DNA from: Faecalicatena contorta
GTDB taxonomy: Bacteria > Bacillota > Clostridia > Lachnospirales > Lachnospiraceae
NCBI RefSeq assembly: GCF_021531975.1
Contig: NZ_JAFBIY010000005.1
Coordinates: 168,463 to 232,462, forward strand
Length of the DNA stretch: 64,000 nt
Direction: 5' to 3'
Shown here: piece after piece, positions 31,389 through 40,042 of the stretch
Layout of the letters: each line of letters opens with the position of its first letter
Position numbering within the stretch: the first letter of the stretch is position 1
Made by a program: the position numbers and the translations under genes
The notes under the pieces: generated by a model
What the model was told of the DNA's origin: nothing
Databases searched by the model: none
What the model saw: only the letters and a program-made list of their open reading frames with translations

Positions 31389-33179
31389 TAAATTTCCATC
31401 TTTATTCCATATCTCCCGCAGCATATGTACTCTGTTAAATGGGAAGGAGAAGTAGTATCCATCTGCGAAATCATAAGTGTAATCTATGATTTCTTTTGCA
31501 ATTGCAACACCGACTGCTTCGCCTTCTGCTTTTGATCCTTTTTCGGGATATCTTTCGATAATTTCATCAGTAACGGAGACACCTGCAATCTCGTTTTTCA
31601 TGAACAATGCATTCCGGCGGCTGATAAGTGGCATGATACCGCAGAGAATGCGTGCACCGGTTTCTTCCTTTATGCGGCGGACACGGTCGGCATCTTCTCT
31701 GGAGAAGATGGGCTGTGTCAGGAAGAACTGCGCGCCGGCCTGCATTTTTCTTTTAACTCTGGTAATTTCCACATCAAGATTTCGTCTTCCCTGATTGATC
31801 GCGCCACCGTAGTTAAGAGGCGCATCCGGGAAAGACTCTTCGTTCATATCTTTTGCAATCTTCATTAATCCTACTGCATCAAAGTTAAAAACGGACTTTA
31901 TCGTCTGTCTTGCCATAGACGGAATCGGGTCTCCGGTAATGATAAGAAGATTGTGGATGTCATTGATATGTGCACCAAGAAAAAGGGAGCGCATGGCAAT
32001 GGCGTTTTTATCACGACAGCAGATGTGCGGCATTACGCACATACCTGTTGCGCGTCTTACTTTTTCGGCCATAAGTACAGAATCAATGCGGGTTCTTCCG
32101 GAAGGAGAATCCGGGAAGGTCAGAACATCAACATTTTCATTCTGGAGAAAATGAGCAGCCTCCAGAAGCTTTTCATCATCGGCAGAGAGAGGTGGGGCAA
32201 GTTCTACGGCAATGAGCTTCTTGTTTTTCAAGGTGCCATCTTCTTCGTAGAAAAAGCCCAGTTTCTTCTGCGGGGCAGCTTCTTTTTTGGAAACAGGCAG
32301 AGTCGTATTCTTCGGAATCTGCCGGATATCCAGGGAGGAAGAAAGCGCTCTTATAAATGCCGGATTTGTTCCGCAGCATCCGCCGAGAATATCCATGCCA
32401 AGAGAAGACAAGTCCGATATTTTATTGGAGAAGTACTGATAATTGTAATCAAAGATCATCTGCCTTCCCTTCAGCCGTCTGGGATATCCGGCGTTTGGAA
32501 GAGCAATCAGATATTTGTCTGTGTTAAGGTTCATTTTCTCGTAGAGCTGCGTCATATGGCCGGGGCCCACACCGCAGTTCAGACCGACTGCGTCAATCTC
32601 CGGAACCGCACAGGCATCTGCGATCAGTTTACGTGCGCTAAGTCCGGAAGAGCTGTAACCGAACTGATCCACGCAGAACTGTACCATTATAAAAACCGGA
32701 TAATCTTTCTTGATTCGTATGATGGCCGGAAGTATATGCTCCATATCCGGAAATGTTTCGAAAGTCAGGATGTGGACATCATTTTCCACAAATGTTCTGG
32801 CAATTTTATAATATTCTTCAGCCAGAGAATCAGAATCTTCATTTTGGGCAGAAAGAGCCGGAATCGGTCCGATATCTCCTGCGAGAAAGATATCTGCGCT
32901 GCCAATCGCATCTCTGGCAATCTGTATTGCTGCCTGAATATTTTTTTTTACTTTCTTCCAGCTGGAAGAAAGAAGAGTTGTGTTAGATGCAAATGTATTT
33001 GTTCGTATCAACTTTGCACCGGCATCTATGTATGAAAGATGAATATCTCTGACGCGTTCCGGGCTGCTCTCATTCGCAGTTTCCGGCATTTCGTCCGTCT
33101 GGTATTTTTCTGCATAGTAAGTTCCAAAAGAGCCGTCGGTAATCAGTTTCTGATCTTGCAAATATTTTCGAATTGTCAT
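31383..33179 (-). CDS. bifunctional homocysteine S-methyltransferase / methylenetetrahydrofolate reductase
   Basis: 598 residues from ATG 33179 (AAGGA about 10 bases upstream; an in-frame ATG further up lacks a ribosome binding site). The N-terminal half is homocysteine methyltransferase (DGSFGTYYAEKY; zinc Cys ligands in GLNCGVGPG and GGCCGTNPA). From about residue 310 it is a MetF-like barrel (VELAPPLSADDEKL, LLIITGDP, AQFFLTQPIFS). The fusion provides 5-methyl-THF and methyl transfer for methionine synthesis. It follows the LysR gene by 22 bases on the same strand, so the regulator probably heads the transcript. Confidence 0.92.
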   Translation of the reverse strand: MTIRKYLQDQKLITDGSFGTYYAEKYQTDEMPETANESSPERVRDIHLSYIDAGAKLIRTNTFASNTTLLSSSWKKVKKNIQAAIQIARDAIGSADIFLAGDIGPIPALSAQNEDSDSLAEEYYKIARTFVENDVHILTFETFPDMEHILPAIIRIKKDYPVFIMVQFCVDQFGYSSSGLSARKLIADACAVPEIDAVGLNCGVGPGHMTQLYEKMNLNTDKYLIALPNAGYPRRLKGRQMIFDYNYQYFSNKISDLSSLGMDILGGCCGTNPAFIRALSSSLDIRQIPKNTTLPVSKKEAAPQKKLGFFYEEDGTLKNKKLIAVELAPPLSADDEKLLEAAHFLQNENVDVLTFPDSPSGRTRIDSVLMAEKVRRATGMCVMPHICCRDKNAIAMRSLFLGAHINDIHNLLIITGDPIPSMARQTIKSVFNFDAVGLMKIAKDMNEESFPDAPLNYGGAINQGRRNLDVEITRVKRKMQAGAQFFLTQPIFSREDADRVRRIKEETGARILCGIMPLISRRNALFMKNEIAGVSVTDEIIERYPEKGSKAEGEAVGVAIAKEIIDYTYDFADGYYFSFPFNRVHMLREIWNKDGNLV

Positions 33180-33201
33180 AGAGGTCATTTCCTTTGCTGT
33201 T

Positions 33202-34110
33202 TTATTTTTGCTCATGATTATGTAGTATATCATATTTGTCTATAATGTAGGACAAAAATTCTGAGGCCGCATGTGAAAGCTGTGCTGTTTTGTTCCAGAT
33301 AAGCACATAGGAAGCCGTGACAGATGGATGGGTCAGACGTTTAATGCAGACAGAGGGGTGATTGGAAATATCGGCTGCAGCCGCAGGATAGATCGCGATT
33401 CCCACATTCTGTCTTACCAGCTCATAGGCGTTCAGCATATGTGCGATCCGACACCGGACAATTGGCTGCGATCCGGCATCTCTGAACAATTCTGTAATCT
33501 CCTGAAGCCTGGATTCTCTGGAAGGAATAATGAGATCGTACGGCGCGATCTTTGCAAGTTCAATTTCGCCCCCAGGCAGGGAAGCAAGGGGGTGGACGGA
33601 AGGAATCATGGCAATCCAGGGCTCCTGATAAACGGAAAGAGCGTGTACGCCCTCGGCATTATAGGGCTCCATAATAATAGCCAGGTCACAAAGTCCCTTC
33701 ATGACACGATAGACAACATCATCAGAATTCCCGTTCCATAGATTGTATTGTACTTGTGGATGCTGCTTATGAAAGTCGGCGATCCACTGAGAAAAGAGTC
33801 TGGGTGCATGTCCCTCTACCGAGGCGAGATACAATGTTCCCTGAAGCCCGGTATTCATTTCCCGGATATCTTCTGTTGATTTCTGGACAAGATTTAATAC
33901 CTGAGTGGCATATTGTCGAAATCGTATTCCGGCCTCTGTAAGCTGAAGGGCATGTGGCTTTCTGAGAAATAGCTTTGTTCCAAGTTCCTGTTCCAGATCC
34001 TGTATCTGTCTGCTCAGCGGTGGCTGGGCGATGCAGAGCTTTTCGGCAGCTCTTGTAAAATTCATCTCCTCAGCAACAGCGAGAAAGTAGCGGATATGTC
34101 TTAATTCCAT
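33202..34110 (-). CDS. LysR family transcriptional regulator
   Basis: 302 residues. N-terminal winged helix-turn-helix (MELRHIRYFLAVAEEMNFTR, AEKLCIAQPPLSRQIQDLEQ), then a periplasmic-binding-like effector domain from about 90 (GTLYLASVEG...). Co-directional with the homocysteine methyltransferase/MTHFR gene, 22 bases away, so a role in methionine or one-carbon metabolism is likely but inferred. Divergent from a tiny ORF at 34245. GGAGGG ribosome binding site. Confidence 0.92.
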   Translation of the reverse strand: MELRHIRYFLAVAEEMNFTRAAEKLCIAQPPLSRQIQDLEQELGTKLFLRKPHALQLTEAGIRFRQYATQVLNLVQKSTEDIREMNTGLQGTLYLASVEGHAPRLFSQWIADFHKQHPQVQYNLWNGNSDDVVYRVMKGLCDLAIIMEPYNAEGVHALSVYQEPWIAMIPSVHPLASLPGGEIELAKIAPYDLIIPSRESRLQEITELFRDAGSQPIVRCRIAHMLNAYELVRQNVGIAIYPAAAADISNHPSVCIKRLTHPSVTASYVLIWNKTAQLSHAASEFLSYIIDKYDILHNHEQK

Positions 34111-34244
34111 AAAAAACCCTCCCTTTATTTACCATACCTTTAAGGTATTATTATGTAATTATTATATGTATTTCACATTGTGAGGTCAACATGATATATT
34201 AAAATCAACAAAAGGAAATAAACAAATCAAAAGGAGGAATCATT

Positions 34245-34322
34245 ATGAAGGTAAAGGTTATGAAGATTAAAAAGATGTTGGAAGAGTATTATGAAAGCTT
34301 TGCAATAGTAAATGGACGGTAA
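34245..34322 (+). CDS. 25-residue basic micro-ORF
   Basis: A very strong AAGGAGG ribosome binding site 8 bases before ATG, encoding MKVKVMKIKKMLEEYYESFA and five more residues. A terminator follows at 34362. It is divergent from the LysR gene, in the position where LysR targets often lie. A second tiny frame (MTKKKVKKEPS) follows at about 34330 without a clear ribosome binding site. Function unknown; it may be a leader peptide or a small regulatory transcript. Confidence 0.5.
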   Translation: MKVKVMKIKKMLEEYYESFAIVNGR

Positions 34323-34361
34323 AGTGATCATGACGAAGAAAAAAGTGAAGAAGGAACCGAG

Positions 34362-34405
34362 TTAAAGGGGTATCGCAAATGTGGATGAAAGCGATACCCC
34401 TTTAA
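34362..34405. terminator. bidirectional terminator
   Basis: TTAAAGGGGTATCGC, 14-base loop, GCGATACCCCTTTAA, ending both the micro-ORF transcript and the convergent proC operon. Confidence 0.85.
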
Positions 34406-34410
34406 TCTTT

Positions 34411-35211
34411 TTATAATTTTTTTGATTTTTCAGCAGCTTTGTTGATGCAGTCGATCACGGCACCTCTCATACCGCCTTTTTCTAAAGCTTCGCAGCCTTC
34501 AATTGTTGTTCCGCCAGGGGAGGTTACCATATCTTTTAATTCTCCCGGGTGAATACCCATATCCAGAATCATCTTTGCGGTTCCAAGTGCTGTCTGTGCA
34601 GCCAGACGATAGGCGGTAGCTCTTGGAAGTCCCTGTTTTACGCCGCCGTCAGCCATGGCTTCAATGAACATGGCAACAAATGCCGGGCCGCCGCCATTTA
34701 ATGCACAGGCAGCATCGATCAGATGCTCCGGTACCATTTCTATGATACCGATTGTCTCATAGATGGAAGTGGCGATCTTTAATTCCTCTTCCGTAAAATC
34801 ATTGTCAGAGCAGATTGCAAATGCACCTTCAAAGACCATTGCCGGAGTGTTCGGAAGAAGTCGCAGGATTCTTGGAGTTCCATCGATCATATTCTGCAGT
34901 CGTTCTACGGTAACACCGGCGACGATAGACATCATCGCTTTTTGGTCCAGTGCTTTTTTGCACATGCCGAGTGCTTCAGCAGCATTCTGTGGTTTTACAG
35001 CAAGGAGAATGATGTCACATGTCTGACATACGTCTTCGTCGTCTTTCGCAAGATTGACTCCCCATCCTTTTGCTTTTTCCATCATGGCAGGATTAATATC
35101 GTAAACATACGCATTTTCTTTGGGAAGGACACCGCTTTCCAGTGCGCCGTACAATATGGCACCACCCATGTTTCCACATCCGATAAATCCGATTTTCTTT
35201 GTAATTGTCAT
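34411..35211 (-). CDS. proC: pyrroline-5-carboxylate reductase
   Basis: 266 residues, normal for ProC. It reduces 1-pyrroline-5-carboxylate to proline with NAD(P)H. Rossmann motif GFIGCGNMGGAILYG at 8-22; the C-terminal dimer domain includes MVTSPGGTTIEGCEALEKGG, the family signature. Its start lies 2 bases after the stop of the M20 amidohydrolase gene, so it is third in a three-gene operon. Since proC is joined here to ATC hydrolase and amidohydrolase genes, the substrate may be another cyclic imine, but this is speculation. Confidence 0.93.
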   Translation of the reverse strand: MTITKKIGFIGCGNMGGAILYGALESGVLPKENAYVYDINPAMMEKAKGWGVNLAKDDEDVCQTCDIILLAVKPQNAAEALGMCKKALDQKAMMSIVAGVTVERLQNMIDGTPRILRLLPNTPAMVFEGAFAICSDNDFTEEELKIATSIYETIGIIEMVPEHLIDAACALNGGGPAFVAMFIEAMADGGVKQGLPRATAYRLAAQTALGTAKMILDMGIHPGELKDMVTSPGGTTIEGCEALEKGGMRGAVIDCINKAAEKSKKL

Positions 35212-35213
35212 TG

Positions 35214-36497
35214 TTATGCCTCCATTTCATGATATTTATGTACTCTTTTCAAGTTTTCAGGGTTGCTTATTAATCGTTTTGTGCCTTCGGCCATACATCT
35301 CGCAGCATACATCATTCCTTTGTGGCCGATGCTCATTCCGGCCTGCTTTGCAGCTGCCCAGTGGTGAAGCGGTGTGCCCCGGCACATGGTAGCAGCACTT
35401 AAAGTGATGAGAGGTACCGTATGGCTGACCTCCGCAGCATCTGTTCCGATGGAAATCGGAACCGGCTCATCCTCCAGAGGCTCCAGCCCGGTGAAGTAGA
35501 TGCCGTTGTTCAAAAGGCCGGCTTCTTCTGTGATCTGACGGGCAAAGTCAAGCTCTTCATCGGTGTATTCCGGCGAAGGAATCTGCTTCATTGCCTCATA
35601 ATAGATTTCTACGAGAGGCCGGTTGATCTTCATTTCCTTACAACTTCCAATAAGCTCGATATCTACAGTCGTTCCGGTCATAAGAGCAGCGCCTTTTGCG
35701 CAGTCATCCACTCTTTTGCTTGCATCATCTGTGCGTGAACGCTTTGCAGAGCGGATGAAATAATTGGTCTTGGCGTAATCGGGCACGACGTTGGCCGGCT
35801 GTCCGTTATCGATATATGCGTAATGCATTCGCACATCTGACGGAACGTGTTCTCTCAGATAATTTACGCCGATATTCATAAGTTCTGCCGCATCCAAAGC
35901 ACTGCGGCCGGCTTCCGGAGCCTTCGAAGCGTGTGCACTCGTGCCATGGAAGATATAATTTTTAATATCCTGTGACTGCCAGATATCATTGCTGATTCGA
36001 TTCCGGTCAAAAGGGTGCCACATGACGGCAACATCCAGGTCATCAAATACACCCTGGTCATTCATAACGATCTTGCCGGACATGATTTCCTCAGCCGGAC
36101 ATCCGTAAACACGGATGACTGCTTTGCCTCCTTCGGCTTCCAGAGCTTCCTTAAGCGCACATGCAGCACCGCATACAGCGGTGCCCAGAAGATTATGCCC
36201 ACAGGCATGTCCAAGCTCAGGGAGTGCATCATACTCTGCGAGAAAACCAATGACAGGCTCTGACGTGGAATCATCACTTTGCCATACGGCGGTAAAAGCG
36301 GTCTCAATCCCGGCGGTCTGATAGCTGACAAAGAAACCTTTGCTTTCCAGATATTCTGCCAGATATTTGGATGAAAGTTTTTCCTGATAAGCTGTTTCCG
36401 GGTGACAGAACAGATAGTCAGAAGTCCGGATCAGTTCATTTTCATGTGCCGACAGCCAGGAAGCAATGGTATTTCCAGTAAGGTTGTTATTGCTCAT
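35214..36497 (-). CDS. M20 family amidohydrolase (AbgB-like)
   Basis: 427 residues. Metal-binding M20 motifs: EYDALPELGHACGHNLLGTA (about 88-107), PAEEIMSGK (catalytic Glu near 134), and a dimerisation domain about 190-300 (HGTSAHASKAPEAGRSALDA). It is close to AbgB / amidohydrolase enzymes that split N-acyl or aryl amides such as p-aminobenzoyl-glutamate. Between an ATC hydrolase gene (11-base gap) and proC (2-base gap). With the ATC hydrolase it could form an N-carbamoyl-cysteine amidohydrolase step (see findings). Cytoplasmic. Confidence 0.88.
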   Translation of the reverse strand: MSNNNLTGNTIASWLSAHENELIRTSDYLFCHPETAYQEKLSSKYLAEYLESKGFFVSYQTAGIETAFTAVWQSDDSTSEPVIGFLAEYDALPELGHACGHNLLGTAVCGAACALKEALEAEGGKAVIRVYGCPAEEIMSGKIVMNDQGVFDDLDVAVMWHPFDRNRISNDIWQSQDIKNYIFHGTSAHASKAPEAGRSALDAAELMNIGVNYLREHVPSDVRMHYAYIDNGQPANVVPDYAKTNYFIRSAKRSRTDDASKRVDDCAKGAALMTGTTVDIELIGSCKEMKINRPLVEIYYEAMKQIPSPEYTDEELDFARQITEEAGLLNNGIYFTGLEPLEDEPVPISIGTDAAEVSHTVPLITLSAATMCRGTPLHHWAAAKQAGMSIGHKGMMYAARCMAEGTKRLISNPENLKRVHKYHEMEA

Positions 36498-36508
36498 AGA
36501 TGCCTCCT

Positions 36509-37210
36509 CTATACTTCCGGGAAAATGCCGTCCAGCACATCCAGATACTCTTTTCCAAAGAGATCTACATAGTCATGAAGCGCAAGAGAAATGATTTTAT
36601 CTCCATCTTCACCTAACTGTTCTTTCAATGTTTTGCTGATGGTATGTTTGATGTGTGCGGTGTGGAAATTAAAATCCTTCATGCAAGATGTTCCAAGTTC
36701 TTTCTTTTTCTTGGCCAGTTGTTCATTTTCTTCTGGTGTCAGCGGATGACCCCAGTCAAATTCGCAGCGGTCACCGCCCCAGCTCATGGCCGTCTTCGTT
36801 GCAGTGCAGACGAAATCTGAGCGGAATCCCTGATATACAGCGTTATCTACATTGACACAATAGAGTTTACCGTATTCTGTCAGTCCGTGCTTCTTCCAGG
36901 CATCACACCAGGCGCATTTGGAGATGTATGTCTGCAGAGTTGGTTCGGTACGGAGCTGTCCAAACTCCATCTGTCCGTCATAATCCGGTTTCCATTCGCC
37001 ATAGGCCTGATTTGTCATTGTATTTAACGGGTCTCCATGTGCCAGCGCATTTGCTGCCATACGGGCGCCTCTTTCGTTTCCATAAGTGGTCATACCGGAA
37101 AGGATTGCCTCTTCACCTTTCTTTCCACATAGGGTAACTGCATGTTTTGCAAAAAGGGCAAATAAAGTGGCATGATGCTCGATTTTACATGTAACTGGTT
37201 CGTTTGCCAT
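36509..37210 (-). CDS. L-2-amino-thiazoline-4-carboxylic acid hydrolase family protein
   Basis: 233 residues matching the ATC_hydrolase family (PF14196). Typical features are an N-terminal KHAVTLCGKKGEEAI segment, the YGNERGARMAANALAHGD motif (near 43-60), and Cys-rich KCAWCDAWKKHG with later YCVNVDNAVYQGF. The founding activity opens the ring of L-2-aminothiazoline-4-carboxylate to N-carbamoyl-cysteine; most gut members are uncharacterised. First gene of a three-gene operon with an M20 amidohydrolase and proC. GAGAGGAG ribosome binding site. Confidence 0.82.
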   Translation of the reverse strand: MANEPVTCKIEHHATLFALFAKHAVTLCGKKGEEAILSGMTTYGNERGARMAANALAHGDPLNTMTNQAYGEWKPDYDGQMEFGQLRTEPTLQTYISKCAWCDAWKKHGLTEYGKLYCVNVDNAVYQGFRSDFVCTATKTAMSWGGDRCEFDWGHPLTPEENEQLAKKKKELGTSCMKDFNFHTAHIKHTISKTLKEQLGEDGDKIISLALHDYVDLFGKEYLDVLDGIFPEV

Positions 37211-37347
37211 AAGAACACTCCTCTCTTGTAATGTAATAAAGTATTTTTATTATAACACCTTTTGGGAAATGTGGAAGAAAAATAAAGAAATGTACAAAAA
37301 AATCACCGCCCCCGCGACTCGAAAGTCAGCAAAAACAGTGACCAAAG

Positions 37348-37420
37348 TGCGCGATCAGGGGCTCGAACCCTGGACACCCTGATTAAGAGTCAGGTGCTCT
37401 ACCAGCTGAGCTAATCGCGC
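37348..37420 (-). tRNA. tRNA-Lys (anticodon CTT)
   Basis: Minus-strand cloverleaf: acceptor GCGCGAT/ATCGCGC, D arm with AGCTCAGCTGGTAGAGC, anticodon stem CCTGA/TCAGG around CTCTTAA giving CTT, T arm CCAGGGTTCGAGCCCCTG. 73 bases, discriminator A, CCA not encoded. Confidence 0.95.
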
Positions 37421-37531
37421 ATATTCAATTATTCGTTTTCCGTAACGCAAGTAATATTATATAACAGGAAAAATAAAAAAGCAAGCATTTTTTTAAAAAA
37501 ATTTCATATAAATATTGGAAGGGGGGATTGT

Positions 37532-38044
37532 ATGAAAAACAAATGGGATTTTTTACTTCCGAAGAAGGACAGGCCGGCTTTTTTGGCAATCGGGATCATG
37601 GGAACCCTAAATCATTTCCTGTATGAATGGACCGGGATTGCACTGGTGGCATTATTCTGCCCGATCAATGAATCTGTCTGGGAGCATCTGAAGCTTTTGT
37701 TTTTTCCATATTTATTCTGGAGTGTGTGGAAATATCTGTGTAAAAAGACGGAAGGAAGTACATTTTTTTATTCACATTTTTGGGCAGTGGTGTGTGGAAT
37801 GACATCGATCGTTGTATTATTTTATACATATACAGGTATGATCGGACGTTCTTTTGTTTTTATAGATATTCTCATTTTTTTTGTGAGTATCGTGATAACA
37901 CTTCGATTTACAAGACGGTGGGAGAGAGCGAGAAAAGAGGTGCCAGCTGTACAGACCATCTATACAATGTGGATCGCGCTCATACTGACTTTCTTTGTGT
38001 TTACCTGTTTTCCACCGGGGATTCCTATTTTCTTCTCGCCGTAA
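37532..38044 (+). CDS. DUF6512 family membrane protein
   Basis: 170 residues with about five membrane spans (for instance GTLNHFLYEWTGIALVALFC and FVFIDILIFFVSIVITLRF). The CPINESVWEHLKLLFFPYLF segment (about 45-64) is the family signature. AAGGGGGG ribosome binding site. Function unknown. Single gene after the tRNA. Confidence 0.78.
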   Translation: MKNKWDFLLPKKDRPAFLAIGIMGTLNHFLYEWTGIALVALFCPINESVWEHLKLLFFPYLFWSVWKYLCKKTEGSTFFYSHFWAVVCGMTSIVVLFYTYTGMIGRSFVFIDILIFFVSIVITLRFTRRWERARKEVPAVQTIYTMWIALILTFFVFTCFPPGIPIFFSP

Positions 38045-38196
38045 TTTTATGCAAAAAAAGGACTGCATAAACAACGGTTGCAGCCCTGAGGAAAAAGTTA
38101 TGAAAAAGAAAATTGTTTTGTTCTTTCGAACAATTATAGTATAACCATAAAGTGTGATAAAAATGTGTTTAAAAAGAAAACGAATTGTGAACATTT

Positions 38197-38943
38197 TTAT
38201 AAAGTTGTGAATAAATCCATTACCTGTCCGGTCATCACCGGAGGAGCATCACAAAGAAGATAGAGAATCGCCTTTGCAACATCAGCTGCGCTTCCCATTT
38301 TCACATCGTCCTGTCCAACATTGTGGTTGTATACTCGTTGCCCTGGTGTGTCTACAAGGGTCGGGGCTACGGCATTTGCGCGTATGCCGTATTCCTGTGT
38401 CTGAATGGCGGTAGTTTTCGTTAGTGTGACGATGCCGCCTTTCGCTACAGCATATGCGCCCATTTGAGAGGCGATTCGGCCCATACGTGAAGAAACGCTT
38501 ACAATATCGCCACTTTTCTGCGCGATCATTACAGGAACTACTTTGTTTATACAAAGGAAAGGAATCTTTAAGTTGGTCTTAATGATCTGATCCCACTGTT
38601 CTTCGCTCCATTCCCATATTTTGATGGCCTGTTTGCTTACCTTGTCATAGATTTCGGATGGATACCCACCGGCATTATTTACAAGAATATCGATTCTGCC
38701 ATATTTTTCTACAACGGTGTCTGTCATAGACTGTACCTGCGAAGCGTCTGTCAGGTCACGGGATAAAGAAATAGCAGTTCCGCCCTGCTCTTCGATAAGC
38801 TGTACTGTTTCATCCAGATCGCTCTGGGTTCTTGCTACTGCAATGACAGTAGCACCTTCTGCTGCGATCGCAAGTGCTGCTTCTCTTCCGATGCCCTTTC
38901 CGGCACCGGTTACAATTGCAATTTTTCCTTCTAATCTTTTCAA
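38197..38943 (-). CDS. short-chain dehydrogenase/reductase
   Basis: 248 residues from TTG 38943, chosen for GGAGG at 8 bases; the open frame upstream overlaps aroB. Nucleotide-binding TGAGKGIGREAAL near 9-21, structural NNAGG, active-site Ser (SVSSRMG) and Tyr-x-x-x-Lys (YAVAKGG). It follows aroB by 22 bases on the same strand and may be co-transcribed with the aromatic pathway genes. Substrate unknown; FabG-like in length. Confidence 0.88.
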   Translation of the reverse strand: MKRLEGKIAIVTGAGKGIGREAALAIAAEGATVIAVARTQSDLDETVQLIEEQGGTAISLSRDLTDASQVQSMTDTVVEKYGRIDILVNNAGGYPSEIYDKVSKQAIKIWEWSEEQWDQIIKTNLKIPFLCINKVVPVMIAQKSGDIVSVSSRMGRIASQMGAYAVAKGGIVTLTKTTAIQTQEYGIRANAVAPTLVDTPGQRVYNHNVGQDDVKMGSAADVAKAILYLLCDAPPVMTGQVMDLFTTL

Positions 38944-38965
38944 AACGGTTTCCTCCATATTATAC

Positions 38966-40027
38966 TTATACGTCTTCATTATATTTTGTGAAAAAATCAG
39001 TCGATGCGGGACAGATGTAACTGTCTCCGACCGTATGGAGCAGGACAAGGTTTAAGTGTCCGCCCAGATTCTTCTTGTCAAGAGAGATTGCCTCCGTCAG
39101 TTCCTGAAGAGGAAGTCCGCATTCGTGCGGAAGTCCGTATCGATTCAGGACATCAAGGATACGGTCAGCACATCCGGCTTCTGTCAGGCCTTCTTTTTCA
39201 GCAATTCTGGTAAGCTGATACATACCGATTGCCACTGCCTCGCCATGACTTTCACGTTCATAATGATAATATTGTTCAATTGTATGAGCCAGTGTGTGCC
39301 CGAAGTTCAGAAGCATACGTTCTCCGGTGTCAAACTGGTCATGTTCAACAACAATGCGTTTAATGTCAACACATCGTGCAATGATTTCTGTAAGGTTCTT
39401 CTTCAGATCGTCAAATGAGCTGTGTGATGCCAGCATTTCAAAAAGTCCGGCATCTTTGATACAGCCGTATTTGATGACTTCTCCCATGCCATCGTGAATA
39501 AATCGTTCCGGAAGTGTGTTAAGTACAAGCGGATCGATCAGTACAAGGGAGGGCTGGTAGAATGCACCTACCAGATTTTTGCCCTGTGGGAGGTCAACGG
39601 CTACTTTTCCGCCGACAGATGAATCCACCTGAGCCAGCAGAGAAGTGGGAATCTGTATGAACTTCACCCCGCGCAGAAAGCTGGCAGCAGCAAAGCCTGC
39701 AAGATCACCGATCACACCACCGCCCAAAGCGATCACCAGATCGCTGCGGGATATTTTCGCCTGTAACAGAGCTGTGTAAATAGCAGGAAGGCTCTGGAAG
39801 CTTTTGGTAGACTCGCCGTGCGGGAGTGTGAGTGAGAAACACTCATATCTTTCCGAAAGAGAAGCCTTAAGCTTTGCTTCATAAAGCGGTGCCACATGAT
39901 CATCGGATATGATCATGATTTTTTTCCCGTTAAATACTTCGGCTATATAATCACCTGCTTTATCAAGCAGATGATTTTCAATATATATTGGGTAACTGTT
40001 CTTTCCCAGATCTACATATAATCGCAT
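38966..40027 (-). CDS. aroB: 3-dehydroquinate synthase
   Basis: 353 residues. Converts DAHP to 3-dehydroquinate with NAD+ and a divalent metal, second step of the shikimate pathway. Motifs: ALGGGVIGDLAGFAAASFLR (about 100-119), PTSLLAQVDSSVGGKVAVDL, and the metal-binding GERMLLNFGHTLAHTIEQ. Fifteen bases after aroF on the same strand. Confidence 0.95.
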   Translation of the reverse strand: MRLYVDLGKNSYPIYIENHLLDKAGDYIAEVFNGKKIMIISDDHVAPLYEAKLKASLSERYECFSLTLPHGESTKSFQSLPAIYTALLQAKISRSDLVIALGGGVIGDLAGFAAASFLRGVKFIQIPTSLLAQVDSSVGGKVAVDLPQGKNLVGAFYQPSLVLIDPLVLNTLPERFIHDGMGEVIKYGCIKDAGLFEMLASHSSFDDLKKNLTEIIARCVDIKRIVVEHDQFDTGERMLLNFGHTLAHTIEQYYHYERESHGEAVAIGMYQLTRIAEKEGLTEAGCADRILDVLNRYGLPHECGLPLQELTEAISLDKKNLGGHLNLVLLHTVGDSYICPASTDFFTKYNEDV

Positions 40028-40042
40028 GGAATCTCCCCTTAA

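Noticed and set aside
31953..33035. 360-codon plus-strand frame
   Set aside because: It lies wholly opposite the homocysteine methyltransferase/MTHFR gene, which has clear family motifs.
37300..37347. Terminator after tRNA-Lys
   Set aside because: TCAC...GTGA followed by a T run exists, but the stem is weak and interrupted; not listed as a feature.
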